From: Acidobacteriaceae bacterium | GTDB lineage: Bacteria > Acidobacteriota > Terriglobia > Terriglobales > Acidobacteriaceae | Direction of reading: 5' to 3' | Length of the DNA: 64,000 nt | NCBI GenBank assembly: GCA_025462735.1 | Contig: JAOAPC010000009.1 | Coordinates: 1-64,000 of the forward strand | Shown here: positions 44,523 through 53,113 of the stretch, one piece after another | Layout of the letters: every line of letters starts with the position of its first letter | How positions within the stretch are numbered: the stretch's first letter is position 1 | The notes under the pieces: generated by a model | Database searches by the model: none | The model's input: the letters and a program-made list of their open reading frames with translations, nothing else | What the model was told of the DNA's origin: nothing | Position numbers and translations under genes: made by a program

Positions 44523-45768
44523 CGGGGCACCTCACCCGGATAGAATCCGCATGGGCTCTAAGTCCTTCCGTTTCGGCGAGGCGAATAATTGTAGGCGCAA
44601 TGCGATCCAAACCTTTGGAAGATAGATCCTGGACGGAAATCACTTTCACAAAATCCATTACGCTGAGGCCGCCGCGAAAGCGTGCCGCGCCTGCGGTAGG
44701 CAAAACATGATTGGGGCCGGACGCATAGTCGCCTGCGGCTTGCGCCGAATAGTCTCCGATGAAAACCGATCCGGCATTTCGCACCAGAGGCAAATCCTTT
44801 TTGTCGATGTTTATATGTTCGGGCGCAATGCAATTCGCCCAATCGAAGGCCTGTTCTCGCGAGCTGGCGACGAGGATTGCGCCACGAGTCGCAAGCGATT
44901 GTTCCGCAATAGGGTTTTTACGTAGCGGCTCTCGTCCGCCCTGCGGCAATCGGTTTGTAACCGACGCTGCGAGTTTTTTCGATGTTGTGATGAACACCAC
45001 CAGCGTCTCGGGATCGTGCTCAGCTTGCGCAAGCAGATCGGCGGCGATGAAAGCAGGATTTCCTTTTGATGAGACGATTACGACTTCAGTCGGCCCAGCC
45101 AGCATGTCAATCGCACAATCAAATGCGACCAGCTTTTTCGCGGCGGTCACATATAAATTTCCCGGACCAACGATTTTATCCACCCGTGGAATAGTTTCCG
45201 TCCCAAAGGCGAGCGCAGCAATCGCCTGAGCGCCTCCGACACGGTAGAACTCGTGTACGCCCAACATGGCTGCTGCTGCCAGAACTTCGGAGGTAGGGTG
45301 GGGCGAAACCACGCGGATGTCTTTCACTCCGGCAACTTGTGCCGGGATCACCGTCATCAGCAAAGTCGAGAGCAGAGGGAATCGGCCTCCCGGAACATAG
45401 CAGCCGACGGAATCGAGCGGACGGACCAACTGACCGAGCGAAATGCCGTCACGGGATCGAGTCCATTCTTTTGGCTTTTGCCACTCGCAAAACTGGCGAA
45501 TATTTTTTGTGGCGGTTCGCAGCGCAGTTTGAAGCGGGGCCGGCGCGAGCTTCCATGCTTCCTTCAATTCGGAATCACTGACTCGCAAATCCTGGGTGGG
45601 CTCGACTCCATCAAATTCACGCGCATACTTCATGAGCGCACGATTTCCACAACTGCGAACATCTTCGACAATTCGTCGTACCGCTGGCTCCACATCATCC
45701 AGCCGCGATCCGCGAGTCTCTAAATTAGCCACGTACGCGTCGGCGGCTTTGCCTTCGAGAATCCGCAT
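44515..45768 (-). CDS. hisD: HisD, histidinol dehydrogenase
   Basis: 417 residues from ATG at 45768. The open frame runs to 46065, but the extension is out-of-frame hisG sequence. VGCYVPGGRFPLLSTLLMT, AAAMLGVHEFYRVGGAQAI, IVGPGNLYVTAAKK, DMLAGPTEVVIV, DLLAQAEHDPE, and AGDYASGPNHVLPTAGAARF with zinc ligands are all standard. It performs the last two oxidations to histidine. Its start overlaps the hisG stop by one base (TAATG). Confidence 0.95.
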   Translation of the reverse strand: MRILEGKAADAYVANLETRGSRLDDVEPAVRRIVEDVRSCGNRALMKYAREFDGVEPTQDLRVSDSELKEAWKLAPAPLQTALRTATKNIRQFCEWQKPKEWTRSRDGISLGQLVRPLDSVGCYVPGGRFPLLSTLLMTVIPAQVAGVKDIRVVSPHPTSEVLAAAAMLGVHEFYRVGGAQAIAALAFGTETIPRVDKIVGPGNLYVTAAKKLVAFDCAIDMLAGPTEVVIVSSKGNPAFIAADLLAQAEHDPETLVVFITTSKKLAASVTNRLPQGGREPLRKNPIAEQSLATRGAILVASSREQAFDWANCIAPEHINIDKKDLPLVRNAGSVFIGDYSAQAAGDYASGPNHVLPTAGAARFRGGLSVMDFVKVISVQDLSSKGLDRIAPTIIRLAETEGLRAHADSIRVRCPDA

Positions 45769-46637
45769 TACATGACCACCTTGTTCAGCGGATATTCGAC
45801 GATGCCTTGCGCGTTCGCTTCTTTGAGGCGGGGAATCACCTCCCAAGCCTGCGACTCTTCGATCACGGTATTGACGGCCAGCCATTCCGGATCGCTGAGA
45901 GTAGAAATGGTTGGACGCTTCAGCGCGGGCAGCACGCTCAACACACGATCGAGATCTGCCTTGCGAACATTCAGCATCAAGCCGACGCGGTCTTTGGCTT
46001 CCATTGCGCCGCGCAGCATCAGCGCTAGATTCTCGATCTTGCGCCGCTTCCCGCAGTCTGCCCACGAGGTTTTGTTGGCGATGATCTGGGTATTGCTTTC
46101 CAGCACCGTGTCCATAATGCGCAGGTGATTGGCGCGTAGCGAGCTGCCGGTTTCGGTGACCTCAACGATAGCGTCGGCCAACATCGGAGGTTTCACCTCG
46201 GTCGCGCCCCATGAGAACTCAACTTGAACGTTTACGCCGCGTTCAGAGAAATACTTCCTGGTAACGTTCACGAGTTCGGTAGCAATGATGCGTCCGCTAA
46301 GATCGTCAGGTTTTTCGTATGACGAGCTTTCCGGTACCGCCAGAACCCAACGAACTTTTTCCCGGCTCTGCTTGGCATAGATCAAATCGGAAACCGTGGC
46401 CACTTCAAGCCCGCTCTCGATAACCCAATCGAGGCCAGTTAATCCGGCGTCAAGGGCCCCGTGCTCGACGTAACGGGCCATCTCCTGCGCTCGAATCAAC
46501 ATGCACTCGATCTCGGGGTCGCCGGTGGAGGCGAAGTACGAGCGGGAATTAGTGTGGATGGGCAATCCGGCCTGAGCGAAGAGTTGCAGTGTCGCTTCCT
46601 GCAGGCTGCCCTTGGGAATTCCTAAGCGGATCTTCAT
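45768..46637 (-). CDS. hisG: HisG, ATP phosphoribosyltransferase (long form)
   Basis: 289 residues. [17 protein letters not shown] at the N-terminus, [19 protein letters not shown], and the PRPP-binding region [19 protein letters not shown]. The ~75-residue C-terminal domain ([20 protein letters not shown] ... [20 protein letters not shown]) is the ACT-like regulatory part of the long form, so no HisZ is needed and histidine feedback inhibition is expected. It catalyses the first committed step. Overlaps hisI by four bases. Confidence 0.95.
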   Translation of the reverse strand: MKIRLGIPKGSLQEATLQLFAQAGLPIHTNSRSYFASTGDPEIECMLIRAQEMARYVEHGALDAGLTGLDWVIESGLEVATVSDLIYAKQSREKVRWVLAVPESSSYEKPDDLSGRIIATELVNVTRKYFSERGVNVQVEFSWGATEVKPPMLADAIVEVTETGSSLRANHLRIMDTVLESNTQIIANKTSWADCGKRRKIENLALMLRGAMEAKDRVGLMLNVRKADLDRVLSVLPALKRPTISTLSDPEWLAVNTVIEESQAWEVIPRLKEANAQGIVEYPLNKVVM

Positions 46638-46987
46638 CGTGCGATCTCCGCAATCACGGGGGTGGTGTTGAGCTTAATCGGTTTGGTGAAGCACGAGCGT
46701 GTGCCCTCGTGACACACGACGCCTGCGCCCTCGACTTCAACCTGAATCAATAGGGTGTCGGAGTCGCAATCAGTCGAAGCGGAGATTACCTTCAGTCGGT
46801 TGCCGGAGGTTTCGCCTTTGGTCCAAAGCTGATTGCGGGTTCGGCTATAAAAAGTCACGTAGCCGAGCGATTGGGTCTGCTGCCAGGCTTCACGGTTCAT
46901 GAAGCCGAGCATCAGGATTTCCCCGCTGCTGCCGTCCTGAACAATGGCGGGAACCAGGCCCTGCATTTTTTCAAAGTCAATGTTCAT
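46634..46987 (-). CDS. hisI: HisI, phosphoribosyl-AMP cyclohydrolase
   Basis: 117 residues, cyclohydrolase only, with no fused HisE pyrophosphatase. [47 protein letters not shown] (metal-binding D73, C74, D75, D77) and [11 protein letters not shown] (C92, C99) are the zinc- and magnesium-binding signatures. It is the first gene of the operon, directly behind the His-rich leader peptide and attenuator. hisE is not in the window. Confidence 0.95.
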   Translation of the reverse strand: MNIDFEKMQGLVPAIVQDGSSGEILMLGFMNREAWQQTQSLGYVTFYSRTRNQLWTKGETSGNRLKVISASTDCDSDTLLIQVEVEGAGVVCHEGTRSCFTKPIKLNTTPVIAEIAR

Positions 46988-47019
46988 AGAATTCGCCCTG
47001 TTGCGCGTAAAAACAAAAA

Positions 47020-47048
47020 GCCCGCTGAGCTTTTGCGCTTCAGCGGGC
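47020..47048 (-). terminator. Attenuator terminator of the his operon
   Basis: On the minus strand GCCCGCTGA (47048-47040) pairs with TCAGCGGGC (47028-47020), a perfect 9-bp stem, followed by TTTTTGTTTTT (47019-47009). It is placed between the leader peptide and hisI, 25 bp after the leader stop codon and 32 bp before the hisI start. The part CCCGCTG of the 5' arm can instead pair with CGGCGGG of the leader (47093-47087), giving a competing antiterminator. Confidence 0.85.
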
Positions 47049-47073
47049 CTGAAACTTATGTTTGCTGGCTAAC

Positions 47074-47142
47074 TCAGCCGCATACCCCCGCCGTCGCGCA
47101 GTGCGCGTGATGATGGTGGTGGTGATGGCGACTAGTCAGCAT
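47074..47142 (-). CDS. hisL: His-rich leader peptide of the his operon
   Basis: A 22-codon frame starts at ATG 47142. It encodes MLTSR, then seven consecutive His codons (CAT CAC CAC CAC CAT CAT CAC), Ala, an eighth His, and CATAGVCG before TGA. A His run directly in front of the his operon, followed by an intrinsic-terminator hairpin, is the classical layout of ribosome-mediated attenuation. The ATG lies nine bases after the -10 element, so there is almost no 5' untranslated region and no Shine-Dalgarno. It is too short for usual gene calling. Low charged tRNA-His would stall the ribosome and favour read-through. Confidence 0.88.
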   Translation of the reverse strand: MLTSRHHHHHHHAHCATAGVCG

Positions 47143-47151
47143 GAGAGATTT

Positions 47152-47180
47152 AAGTTACGCGACGACGATCAAGCGGTCAA
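47152..47180 (-). promoter_or_regulatory. Promoter of the his operon leader
   Basis: TTGACC (complement of 47175-47180) and TAACTT (complement of 47152-47157) are separated by exactly 17 bp. The expected transcription start is about 5-9 bases downstream, that is, at or just before the leader ATG at 47142. Confidence 0.65.
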
Positions 47181-47292
47181 TTCGAAAGATTCGATGCGCA
47201 TCATCGGATTTCGTAATGCGACAGCCGGGATTTCGCAATGTCAGATCTGGCCGACGCCAACTGCTGCGATGGGCCGGACTTTCGCAGCTGAT

Positions 47293-48432
47293 TCAGCGGG
47301 GACGTTTCTGCGAAACCGCAGTCACCTTGGCAGAACCGGAGCTGACGAAGTCAGACGCGTATTGCACTTGAAGTTGGTCGGCGGCGACGCGCACGCCATC
47401 GCCGTTCCAGTGGGTGTCGTCGCGCCAGTACAGCAGACTTCCGTGTTCGATGCCTTCGGCGGCGGCTTGCTGAAGCGCGGCGGTCGTATTCACAACGGGC
47501 ATATCCTTTAGCCTCTTCTGCAATTCCTCAAATGCTTCGCTCTTGTTCGTCTTCGGCGCGTCTTTTATTAGAGGTTGATAGACGGTGTACTTGCTGGGGA
47601 CGAGAATGACGATCAATCTAAAGTTCCGTTGGCGCAGCTCTTTATTCAAGACGCGGAAATATTTCACCCATGACGGGACTGCGTCGGATGTAGCGTCACG
47701 CAAATCATATAGTTGAAAGAGGATTGGCCGTCCATTCGGCAGAATGTGGCGAACGACGTTTACTGAATAAGGATTCGGCAAGAGGCGCCCGTCGTAAAGG
47801 CGGCCTACCAGTTCGCGGGACACATTCGATAGCGGCGAATATTGCACATTTCTAGACCAGCGATCAAATCCCTCGAAGCCGGGATCTTCTTGTGTGGTGC
47901 GGGGGTAGCTCAGACTCGCGTCCATCAGCTCAAAAAAAACTATGCCATGGGACATGCCAAGTTGGTCAATCAGGACCATGAGGCTTTCGCGGCTGATTGA
48001 CCGTATGGGCGAACATGCATTGTAGATGGACAGGCCGGTGCGCTGGGAGATTTGCGACGAGAGAGTTGCGTCACCAGGTTGCTCAGCGCCGATTCCGAAA
48101 GAATCCCCGACTAGGATGGCATCGTAAGGGGCAGATGAAGCTGGATTCGCGAAGCCGCGCCGATCAATGTGAATATGCATAGGCCTATACTCCCGGCATT
48201 CCGTGCAGTTGCCGAGCGAGGCCAGGTCACCATAGGCACGAGAATTCTGGTAAGTAAGATTGGCGCGGAGTGGGCCTAAATCATGTGGGCCAGTGATCAT
48301 AGCGAACTCATGCATACGAAACGTGTACCACTGGGGCGGCGCGAAGCGCAGCATGACGTCGAGCAAAGCCCAGAGCAAGAGCACGCGGGGCAGAAGATAT
48401 CCGCATCGGAGAATTGAATTTCGATTTGGCAT
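47293..48432 (-). CDS. AlgJ/AlgX-like SGNH-fold protein
   Basis: 379 residues. One N-terminal membrane anchor (LLPRVLLLWALLDVMLRF), then a GDSL/SGNH-like domain: VGDSFGIG (nucleophile S111) and near the end WRDDTHWNGDG (D338, H341), the catalytic Asp-His pattern of AlgJ/AlgX O-acetyltransferase partners. It lies 12 bp after the MBOAT gene on the same strand. The pair probably O-acylates a cell-surface polysaccharide: MBOAT passes the acyl group through the membrane and this protein transfers it in the periplasm. The target glycan is unknown. Confidence 0.8.
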   Translation of the reverse strand: MPNRNSILRCGYLLPRVLLLWALLDVMLRFAPPQWYTFRMHEFAMITGPHDLGPLRANLTYQNSRAYGDLASLGNCTECREYRPMHIHIDRRGFANPASSAPYDAILVGDSFGIGAEQPGDATLSSQISQRTGLSIYNACSPIRSISRESLMVLIDQLGMSHGIVFFELMDASLSYPRTTQEDPGFEGFDRWSRNVQYSPLSNVSRELVGRLYDGRLLPNPYSVNVVRHILPNGRPILFQLYDLRDATSDAVPSWVKYFRVLNKELRQRNFRLIVILVPSKYTVYQPLIKDAPKTNKSEAFEELQKRLKDMPVVNTTAALQQAAAEGIEHGSLLYWRDDTHWNGDGVRVAADQLQVQYASDFVSSGSAKVTAVSQKRPR

Positions 48433-48444
48433 CTATATCTCCGC

Positions 48445-49881
48445 TCAAAATTGAAAGTACAGGAATGGCGATCGCTGCCCGCCAGTGATCATGACCAGGC
48501 AGCACATCAGGCCGGCCGCGAGGGCACATGCCACTTGCGGACTCCACTGGTGCGACATCTCAAAAGTGTTTGGAGCAGCATGCGCGATGACGGCCGCGAC
48601 TGCAATGCACGCTGCCAACGCAACTGCTCCGGTAAACATGTAGCCGCTGGTGGGATAAAACATTTTCGCCAGCCACTGCGCGGCCATTGTGAATGAGTCG
48701 GCGCGAAAAATCACCCATCCGATGATTGATAGCAGGAACATGGCGGCGCGACGAACAAGGGTAGGCAGGGCATCCCAGGGTTCGCCGAGGCGCTTATACA
48801 ACATCAGCAACGCGCCGTGATAACCGCCCCACACGAGGAACGTCCAGTTCGCGCCGTGCCAGATTCCCCCCAGCAGCATGGTGATGAGCAGGTTGCGGTA
48901 CATGCCGCTGCGATTGCCGCCAAGCGGAACATATAGATAATCCCGCAGACAAGTCGAGAGTGAGATGTGCCAGCGACGCCAGAAATCCGAGGGATCGAGA
49001 GCCTTGTATGGCGAGTTGAAATTTTGCGGCAGACGGATTCCGAACATGTGGGCTAGGCCGACGGCCATGTCGCTGTATCCGGAGAAATCGAAATAGATTT
49101 GATACGTGTATCCCAGAGCGCAAAGCCAGGCTCCAGCAGTGCCCAGGCTCGAAAAAGATCCAAGGCCCGCATTGATAACTGCCGCGATCGTATCCGCGAT
49201 GAGAACTTTCTTGATTAGACCGATAACGAAATAGGACCAGCCGATATCGAGACCGGAGCAGCGATTTGCCGCGTCCAGATGTTCCAGGTCATTTTCGACT
49301 TGGCGGAAGCGCACGATCGGCCCCGCGACAAGTTGCGGAAACAACGCCACGTAACAGGCGAACTCGAAGATGTTGGTGGTGGGCTTGATGGTGCCGCGAT
49401 AGCTATCAACGATGTAGCTGATGGTGTGGAAGGTGTAGAAGGAAATTCCCACCGGCAGCAGCGCGCCCTCAAGCAGGTCTTTGTTCCAAAGCAGTGAGTG
49501 AAGGTGAAATTTCCAGAGCAGCGAGGATCCGCCCTCCATACCCCACAGAGAAGCGATCCATTCTCCGGAACTCATGGCAAAATTCCAGAATTTGAAATAC
49601 TTGAAAAAACCGAGAAGTGACAGATCAACCACGATAGGAATGATTAGGCAAAGCCTTCGGCGAAGACCCTCGCGGAAACGCAGAAATCCGATGCCGGCAG
49701 CGTAGCTAACCAGGGTCGAGAAGGCCATGAGCGCGCAGAATTTGTAATTCCAGAAGGAGTAGAAAACGTATCCAGCGACGGTGAGCCAAATGTATCGCAG
49801 CTGCCGCGACGATAGTCTCCAGAAGACGAAGTAAACCACGGGAAGAAAAACAAACAGAAATACGCGGCTGTTGAAGAGCAT
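48445..49881 (-). CDS. MBOAT-family O-acyltransferase (AlgI-like)
   Basis: 478 residues with about eleven membrane segments. Starts LFNSRVFLFVFLPVVYFVFW, typical of AlgI. Conserved features: PVGISFYTFHTISYIVD, DFSGYSDMAVGLAHMFGI, DFWRRWHISLSTCLRDYLY (H305), and the active-site His in LLGGIWHGANWTF (H342). It transfers acetyl groups across the inner membrane for polysaccharide O-acetylation, together with the adjacent AlgJ-like protein. AlgI orthologues act on alginate, but no alginate genes are here, so another glycan is likely. Confidence 0.9.
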   Translation of the reverse strand: MLFNSRVFLFVFLPVVYFVFWRLSSRQLRYIWLTVAGYVFYSFWNYKFCALMAFSTLVSYAAGIGFLRFREGLRRRLCLIIPIVVDLSLLGFFKYFKFWNFAMSSGEWIASLWGMEGGSSLLWKFHLHSLLWNKDLLEGALLPVGISFYTFHTISYIVDSYRGTIKPTTNIFEFACYVALFPQLVAGPIVRFRQVENDLEHLDAANRCSGLDIGWSYFVIGLIKKVLIADTIAAVINAGLGSFSSLGTAGAWLCALGYTYQIYFDFSGYSDMAVGLAHMFGIRLPQNFNSPYKALDPSDFWRRWHISLSTCLRDYLYVPLGGNRSGMYRNLLITMLLGGIWHGANWTFLVWGGYHGALLMLYKRLGEPWDALPTLVRRAAMFLLSIIGWVIFRADSFTMAAQWLAKMFYPTSGYMFTGAVALAACIAVAAVIAHAAPNTFEMSHQWSPQVACALAAGLMCCLVMITGGQRSPFLYFQF

Positions 49882-50179
49882 GGGATTGTTTCCGCGCCCA
49901 CCAGCTTTGGCGGAAATCAGTTTTGCGCGGGTGTGCGGCTCGCAACCGGAGAATATCGTGAGAGCGGGGCGGAGCGGACATTACGGCGGTAATGGGTGGG
50001 CAGGAGAACGGCTCAAAGCTTACTTCTGCCGCTTCTTCAGGTGAGGAAGGGTCTCCGGCACAACGGCCTGCTAAAATGAGATCACCTCATAAACAGATTT
50101 CCCGCGGCCCCGAACTGCCAAACTCAAATCAGCTGTGAAATGCGCAAATCGGAATACGCCGTTTGATTAAAGGAGAGAC

Positions 50180-50359
50180 ATGGCCAAGATCGCGAAAACT
50201 GCAGACCGCAAGAAGATTATGGATACCACGAAGAGCACCGACTGCCCGAAATGCGGCAAGCCAACGCGCATTGTGAAGCGCGTAAAGGACCGCGAGCGCG
50301 GAGTGCCCGGCGGTATCTTTATTTCCTGCTCGGGCTGCGAGTTCTACGAGAAGCTCTAA
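50180..50359 (+). CDS. 59-residue zinc-ribbon protein
   Basis: Begins MAKIAKTADRKK after the ribosome site AGGAGA. Two knuckles, DCPKCGKP (C22, C25) and SCSGCEF (C50, C53), form a zinc ribbon. Between them is a basic segment (RIVKRVKDRERG). The basic N-terminus also suggests nucleic-acid or ribosome contact. No named family is recognised. It stands alone on the plus strand between the MBOAT and DoxX genes. Confidence 0.75.
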   Translation: MAKIAKTADRKKIMDTTKSTDCPKCGKPTRIVKRVKDRERGVPGGIFISCSGCEFYEKL

Positions 50360-50376
50360 CCGAAATGCGCCCTCTG

Positions 50377-50871
50377 TTAGGCGCCACGATTGTCGCCCAT
50401 TAGAGAGCGTCGCCGCAGGGAAACGATCGACCAAAGTTCTTCCGGATTGGTCAACGCGAACGCGCCGAAGCATAGAGCCAATACCGAGTGGTCCAGAGAA
50501 GCTCCGAAGTATTGCCACACCGGGGCGTTGGTCCCTGGATAGTTCGACGAGAACAGCAACGCGAGCATGTAAACCATACCGCACACGCTTGCGGGGCGCA
50601 CCAGGATGCCGAATACCAGCGCAAGGCCAATAGCAAGCTCGCCATAAGCCACGAGGAACGCGATCAGCGTCGCGTGGGGAAGAACGAAACCTCTCAGGAC
50701 GGGAACCATGAACGGGTAGGCGCCCCCCTGCAAAAAGACGTTGATCCAGTGCTGAAATCCTCCGCCTCGAGTGAATTGCATGCCGAAGACTTTGTACTGG
50801 GCAAAGATCAGGAACAGACAACCGATTGCAATACGAAGAGCTGTGAGCGACCTGGCACTGGTAGTCGACAT
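50377..50871 (-). CDS. DoxX-family membrane protein
   Basis: 164 residues from ATG at 50871; a TTG at 50895 would couple it to the pyrF stop (TTGA overlap). Four membrane segments: SLTALRIAIGCLFLIFAQYK, LPHATLIAFLVAYGELAIGL, a third with SVCGMVYMLALLFSS, and SVLALCFGAFALTN. The first and second helices with the ...GELAIGLALV block identify the DoxX/DoxD-like family. Members have diverse roles, such as quinone- or stress-linked membrane complexes; none can be assigned. Downstream of and probably co-transcribed with pyrF. Confidence 0.78.
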   Translation of the reverse strand: MSTTSARSLTALRIAIGCLFLIFAQYKVFGMQFTRGGGFQHWINVFLQGGAYPFMVPVLRGFVLPHATLIAFLVAYGELAIGLALVFGILVRPASVCGMVYMLALLFSSNYPGTNAPVWQYFGASLDHSVLALCFGAFALTNPEELWSIVSLRRRSLMGDNRGA

Positions 50872-50891
50872 TGCGGAGGTCTGAGATATTT

Positions 50892-51650
50892 TCAATGTGC
50901 GGAGGAGGCGCGAACGGGAGAGTTTCGTGAAAGCTCGTCAGCCGCTGTCCTGATTTCCTGGTTTATGGCTCGGGCCGCCGCCGCAGGATCTTTGGCAGCT
51001 GTAATCGGTCTTCCCACTACTATGTGTGTTGCTCCGGCCTGAATCGCTTCGGCTGGAGTTACCACGCGCGCCTGATCTCCATGGTCAGCGCCTGCGGACC
51101 GCACCCCCGGGTTGACGATCAGGAAATTGTCGCCCAGTTTTTCGCGCAATGCTTTCACTTCGCGCGCCGAGCTCACGACTCCGGCGCAACCGGCGTGTAA
51201 GGCGATTGAAGCGAGTCTGATTACTTGATCCACAACCGCCCCGGGTACGCCTGTCGAATTCAGGTCATTCTCGTCTATGCTGGTGAGCACCGTAACGGCG
51301 AGAATTTGCAACGAGCTTACACGAGAGGCTTCTACCGCTGAAAGCAGCATTTTTGAGCCCCCGGAGGCGTGTACGGTCAGCATGCTTACGCCGAGCTGCA
51401 CGGCCTCACGCACCGCGGACGCCACAGTATTGGGGATGTCGTGATACTTCAAGTCAAGAAATACCTGTCGTCCGGAGCCCACCAGTTCACGCACTATCTG
51501 CGGTCCTTCGGCGGTGTAAAGCTGCATTCCGACTTTGTAAATATGAACCGAGTCGCCGAGAGCGCTCACAATCTTCTGGGCGGCGGCAGCAGATGAAACA
51601 TCCAGGGCGACAATCAGGCGTTGGTCAGAAGTGAAATTCGTGGACATCAC
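50892..51650 (-). CDS. pyrF: PyrF, orotidine 5'-phosphate decarboxylase
   Basis: 252 residues, TIM barrel. Catalytic set: D17 in IVALDV and D66, K68, D71 in VFLDLKYHDIPNT. The phosphate-binding loop is IVVGRPITAAKDP near 218-230. It decarboxylates OMP to UMP, the last step of pyrimidine synthesis. The second Met could also start. Gene order pyrF-doxX on the minus strand. Confidence 0.94.
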   Translation of the reverse strand: MMSTNFTSDQRLIVALDVSSAAAAQKIVSALGDSVHIYKVGMQLYTAEGPQIVRELVGSGRQVFLDLKYHDIPNTVASAVREAVQLGVSMLTVHASGGSKMLLSAVEASRVSSLQILAVTVLTSIDENDLNSTGVPGAVVDQVIRLASIALHAGCAGVVSSAREVKALREKLGDNFLIVNPGVRSAGADHGDQARVVTPAEAIQAGATHIVVGRPITAAKDPAAAARAINQEIRTAADELSRNSPVRASSAH

Positions 51651-51758
51651 TATGCCTTATCAGTCTAAGCGAAACGGCCTGCTTCCACTGTGACAAAGTA
51701 GCTGCCAAGCGTATGATTCTCGCCACCCTTTCTGTCAAATTCGCCTGAGGAGATCACC

Positions 51759-52190
51759 ATGAAAAAACTGTGCGTTATGGCAGTCTTCATATCTGTGTTT
51801 GTGCCCGCGCTGTTCGCGCAGGAAAACTATAGTGAAGGACCCGTGTGGCGGGTCTCGCTGATTCGGGTTAAAGCCACGCATTTGGACGAGTATTTGACCA
51901 GCCTTCGGCAGGTGAGCAAGCCGTTCATAGAGGAAGAGAAGCGCCAGGGATTGATCGTCGATTACAAGATCTTCCTAAAGGAAACCAAAAACAATCCGCA
52001 AGATTGGGACCTCTGTCTCGCCGTCGAGTACAAAAACCACGCCGCACTCGACGGTTTAGACGCGAAAGTGGAGGCAATCCGCGACAAAGTTCTGGGAGGA
52101 AAACAACAAGCCCATCAGCTAGGGGAAAAGCGCGAGGAAATTCGCGAAATCATCAGCGACGAGCTGCTGCAGGAGATTTACCTAAAGTAG
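51759..52190 (+). CDS. Secreted protein of unknown function
   Basis: 143 residues. Signal peptide MKKLCVMAVFISVFVPALFA. The mature part (VWRVSLIRVKATHLDEYLTS, QGLIVDYKIFLKETKNNPQD, WDLCLAVEYKNHAALDGLDA) has a strand-helix-strand order reminiscent of dimeric alpha/beta (ferredoxin-like/ABM-type) proteins. The C-terminal helix is rich in Glu, Lys and Arg. GAGGAGA precedes ATG. No enzyme signature. Periplasmic location is inferred. Confidence 0.7.
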   Translation: MKKLCVMAVFISVFVPALFAQENYSEGPVWRVSLIRVKATHLDEYLTSLRQVSKPFIEEEKRQGLIVDYKIFLKETKNNPQDWDLCLAVEYKNHAALDGLDAKVEAIRDKVLGGKQQAHQLGEKREEIREIISDELLQEIYLK

Positions 52191-52207
52191 GTAGCTTTAT
52201 AAGGCAA

Positions 52208-52227
52208 GACGGGCCGCCTGGCCCGTC
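52208..52227. terminator. Bidirectional terminator-like hairpin
   Basis: GACGGGCC-GCCT-GGCCCGTC is a perfect 8-bp stem located between the end of the secreted protein gene (52190) and the end of the convergent rlpA-like gene (52240). No strong T-tract is present on either side. Confidence 0.55.
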
Positions 52228-52239
52228 CTGCGTCGGAAA

Positions 52240-52734
52240 TTACTGTCCCAGGGCTGGTTCGCGGAGCATCGCCAGGGTGGCGGAGGCCTTGTGGCGAGGA
52301 ACGACGTCCAGCCGCACCCTTTGCAGACCCTGTTCCTCAAATCGAAGAACCTTGGCAGCGTTGTAGGAGAGGTCTACGATCCTGCCGTCAACATAGGGAC
52401 CGCGGTCGTTAATCCGCACGATGACTGATCGATGGTTGTGCAGGTTCGTCACCCTAACCAGGGTTCCAAGGGGCAAGGTTAGGTGGGCGGCGGTCATGTC
52501 ATACATATTGAATGGCTCGCCGCTGGCTGTCGGCTTACCCTCGAAATAATCCCCGTACCAGGAAGCCGTTCCTACCTGGTAAGGGCGAACGTTGCTCTGG
52601 GCAGAGAGTGCCTGGGGGGCTGGGTTCGGACTTAATCTGGGGTTCCCGGCCGCGCTGGAGCTGATTGGCCCGTGGGCCACTCCTACGCCTACAAGTAACG
52701 CTACGGCCAGACCTTGAACTATTCGTCCTTGCAT
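52240..52734 (-). CDS. RlpA-like septal ring lytic transglycosylase family protein
   Basis: 164 residues. N-terminal hydrophobic segment (MQGRIVQGLAVALLVGVGVA) for export. Residues 50-145 form the double-psi beta-barrel RlpA domain: GTASWYGDYFEGKPTASGEP, FNMYDMTAAHLTLPLGTLVR, VIVRINDRGPYVDGRIVDLS, with the catalytic Asp in NDRGP. No SPOR domain, unlike E. coli RlpA. It probably cleaves or binds peptidoglycan in the envelope. Confidence 0.88.
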   Translation of the reverse strand: MQGRIVQGLAVALLVGVGVAHGPISSSAAGNPRLSPNPAPQALSAQSNVRPYQVGTASWYGDYFEGKPTASGEPFNMYDMTAAHLTLPLGTLVRVTNLHNHRSVIVRINDRGPYVDGRIVDLSYNAAKVLRFEEQGLQRVRLDVVPRHKASATLAMLREPALGQ

Positions 52735-53113
52735 TCAGTAATCCTCCATTGCCAAACTCGATCTACTCGGGTACACGTTCGGTCAGTCTCCAAAATGCTA
52801 TGGGGCCAGGGGGGTCGTGTCAATTGGGAATGGCGTGTATAAGTACCTTAGGACAGTTATAGATAGGTGAAGTAACCTGTCGCACGTACTCAGCTTTTCC
52901 TGGCTATGTTGATGATTTATTAGAGCCATGCTTGTTTACCTATGAGTAAATAACCCGATCTGTTGGGGCTCGTGCAGTATTTTCATAGCTTTGTTTTCAG
53001 TAACTTACATGTAAAAACTGATCTACTCTCCTGTTTTCATCGAGTTATGGCGATTTTGACCTTCCACCGCGCGTTGATTTTGCGAGAACCGCAATTTTCG
53101 ATACAGTCGCCTC
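52735..53113. other. 379-bp AT-rich intergenic region
   Basis: A gap between the divergent rlpA-like and thiD genes, markedly more AT-rich than the surrounding sequence. I see no gene. Several possible -10 elements are present, but none with a convincing -35. No thiamine (TPP) riboswitch: the CTGAGA and GATACGC-type core sequences are absent before thiD. TTGACC occurs at 53056-53061 without a clear partner. Confidence 0.5.

Noticed and set aside
45769-46065. 99-residue N-terminal extension of hisD
   Set aside because: It overlaps hisG out of frame and lacks HisD similarity; the TAATG junction gives the start.
47009-47142. T-box leader as an alternative for the his leader
   Set aside because: No T-box sequence or specifier stem; the His codon run is inside an open frame followed by a terminator, which fits leader-peptide attenuation.
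52741-53113. Possible TPP riboswitch before thiD
   Set aside because: The conserved CTGAGA and GATACGC-type segments are missing.
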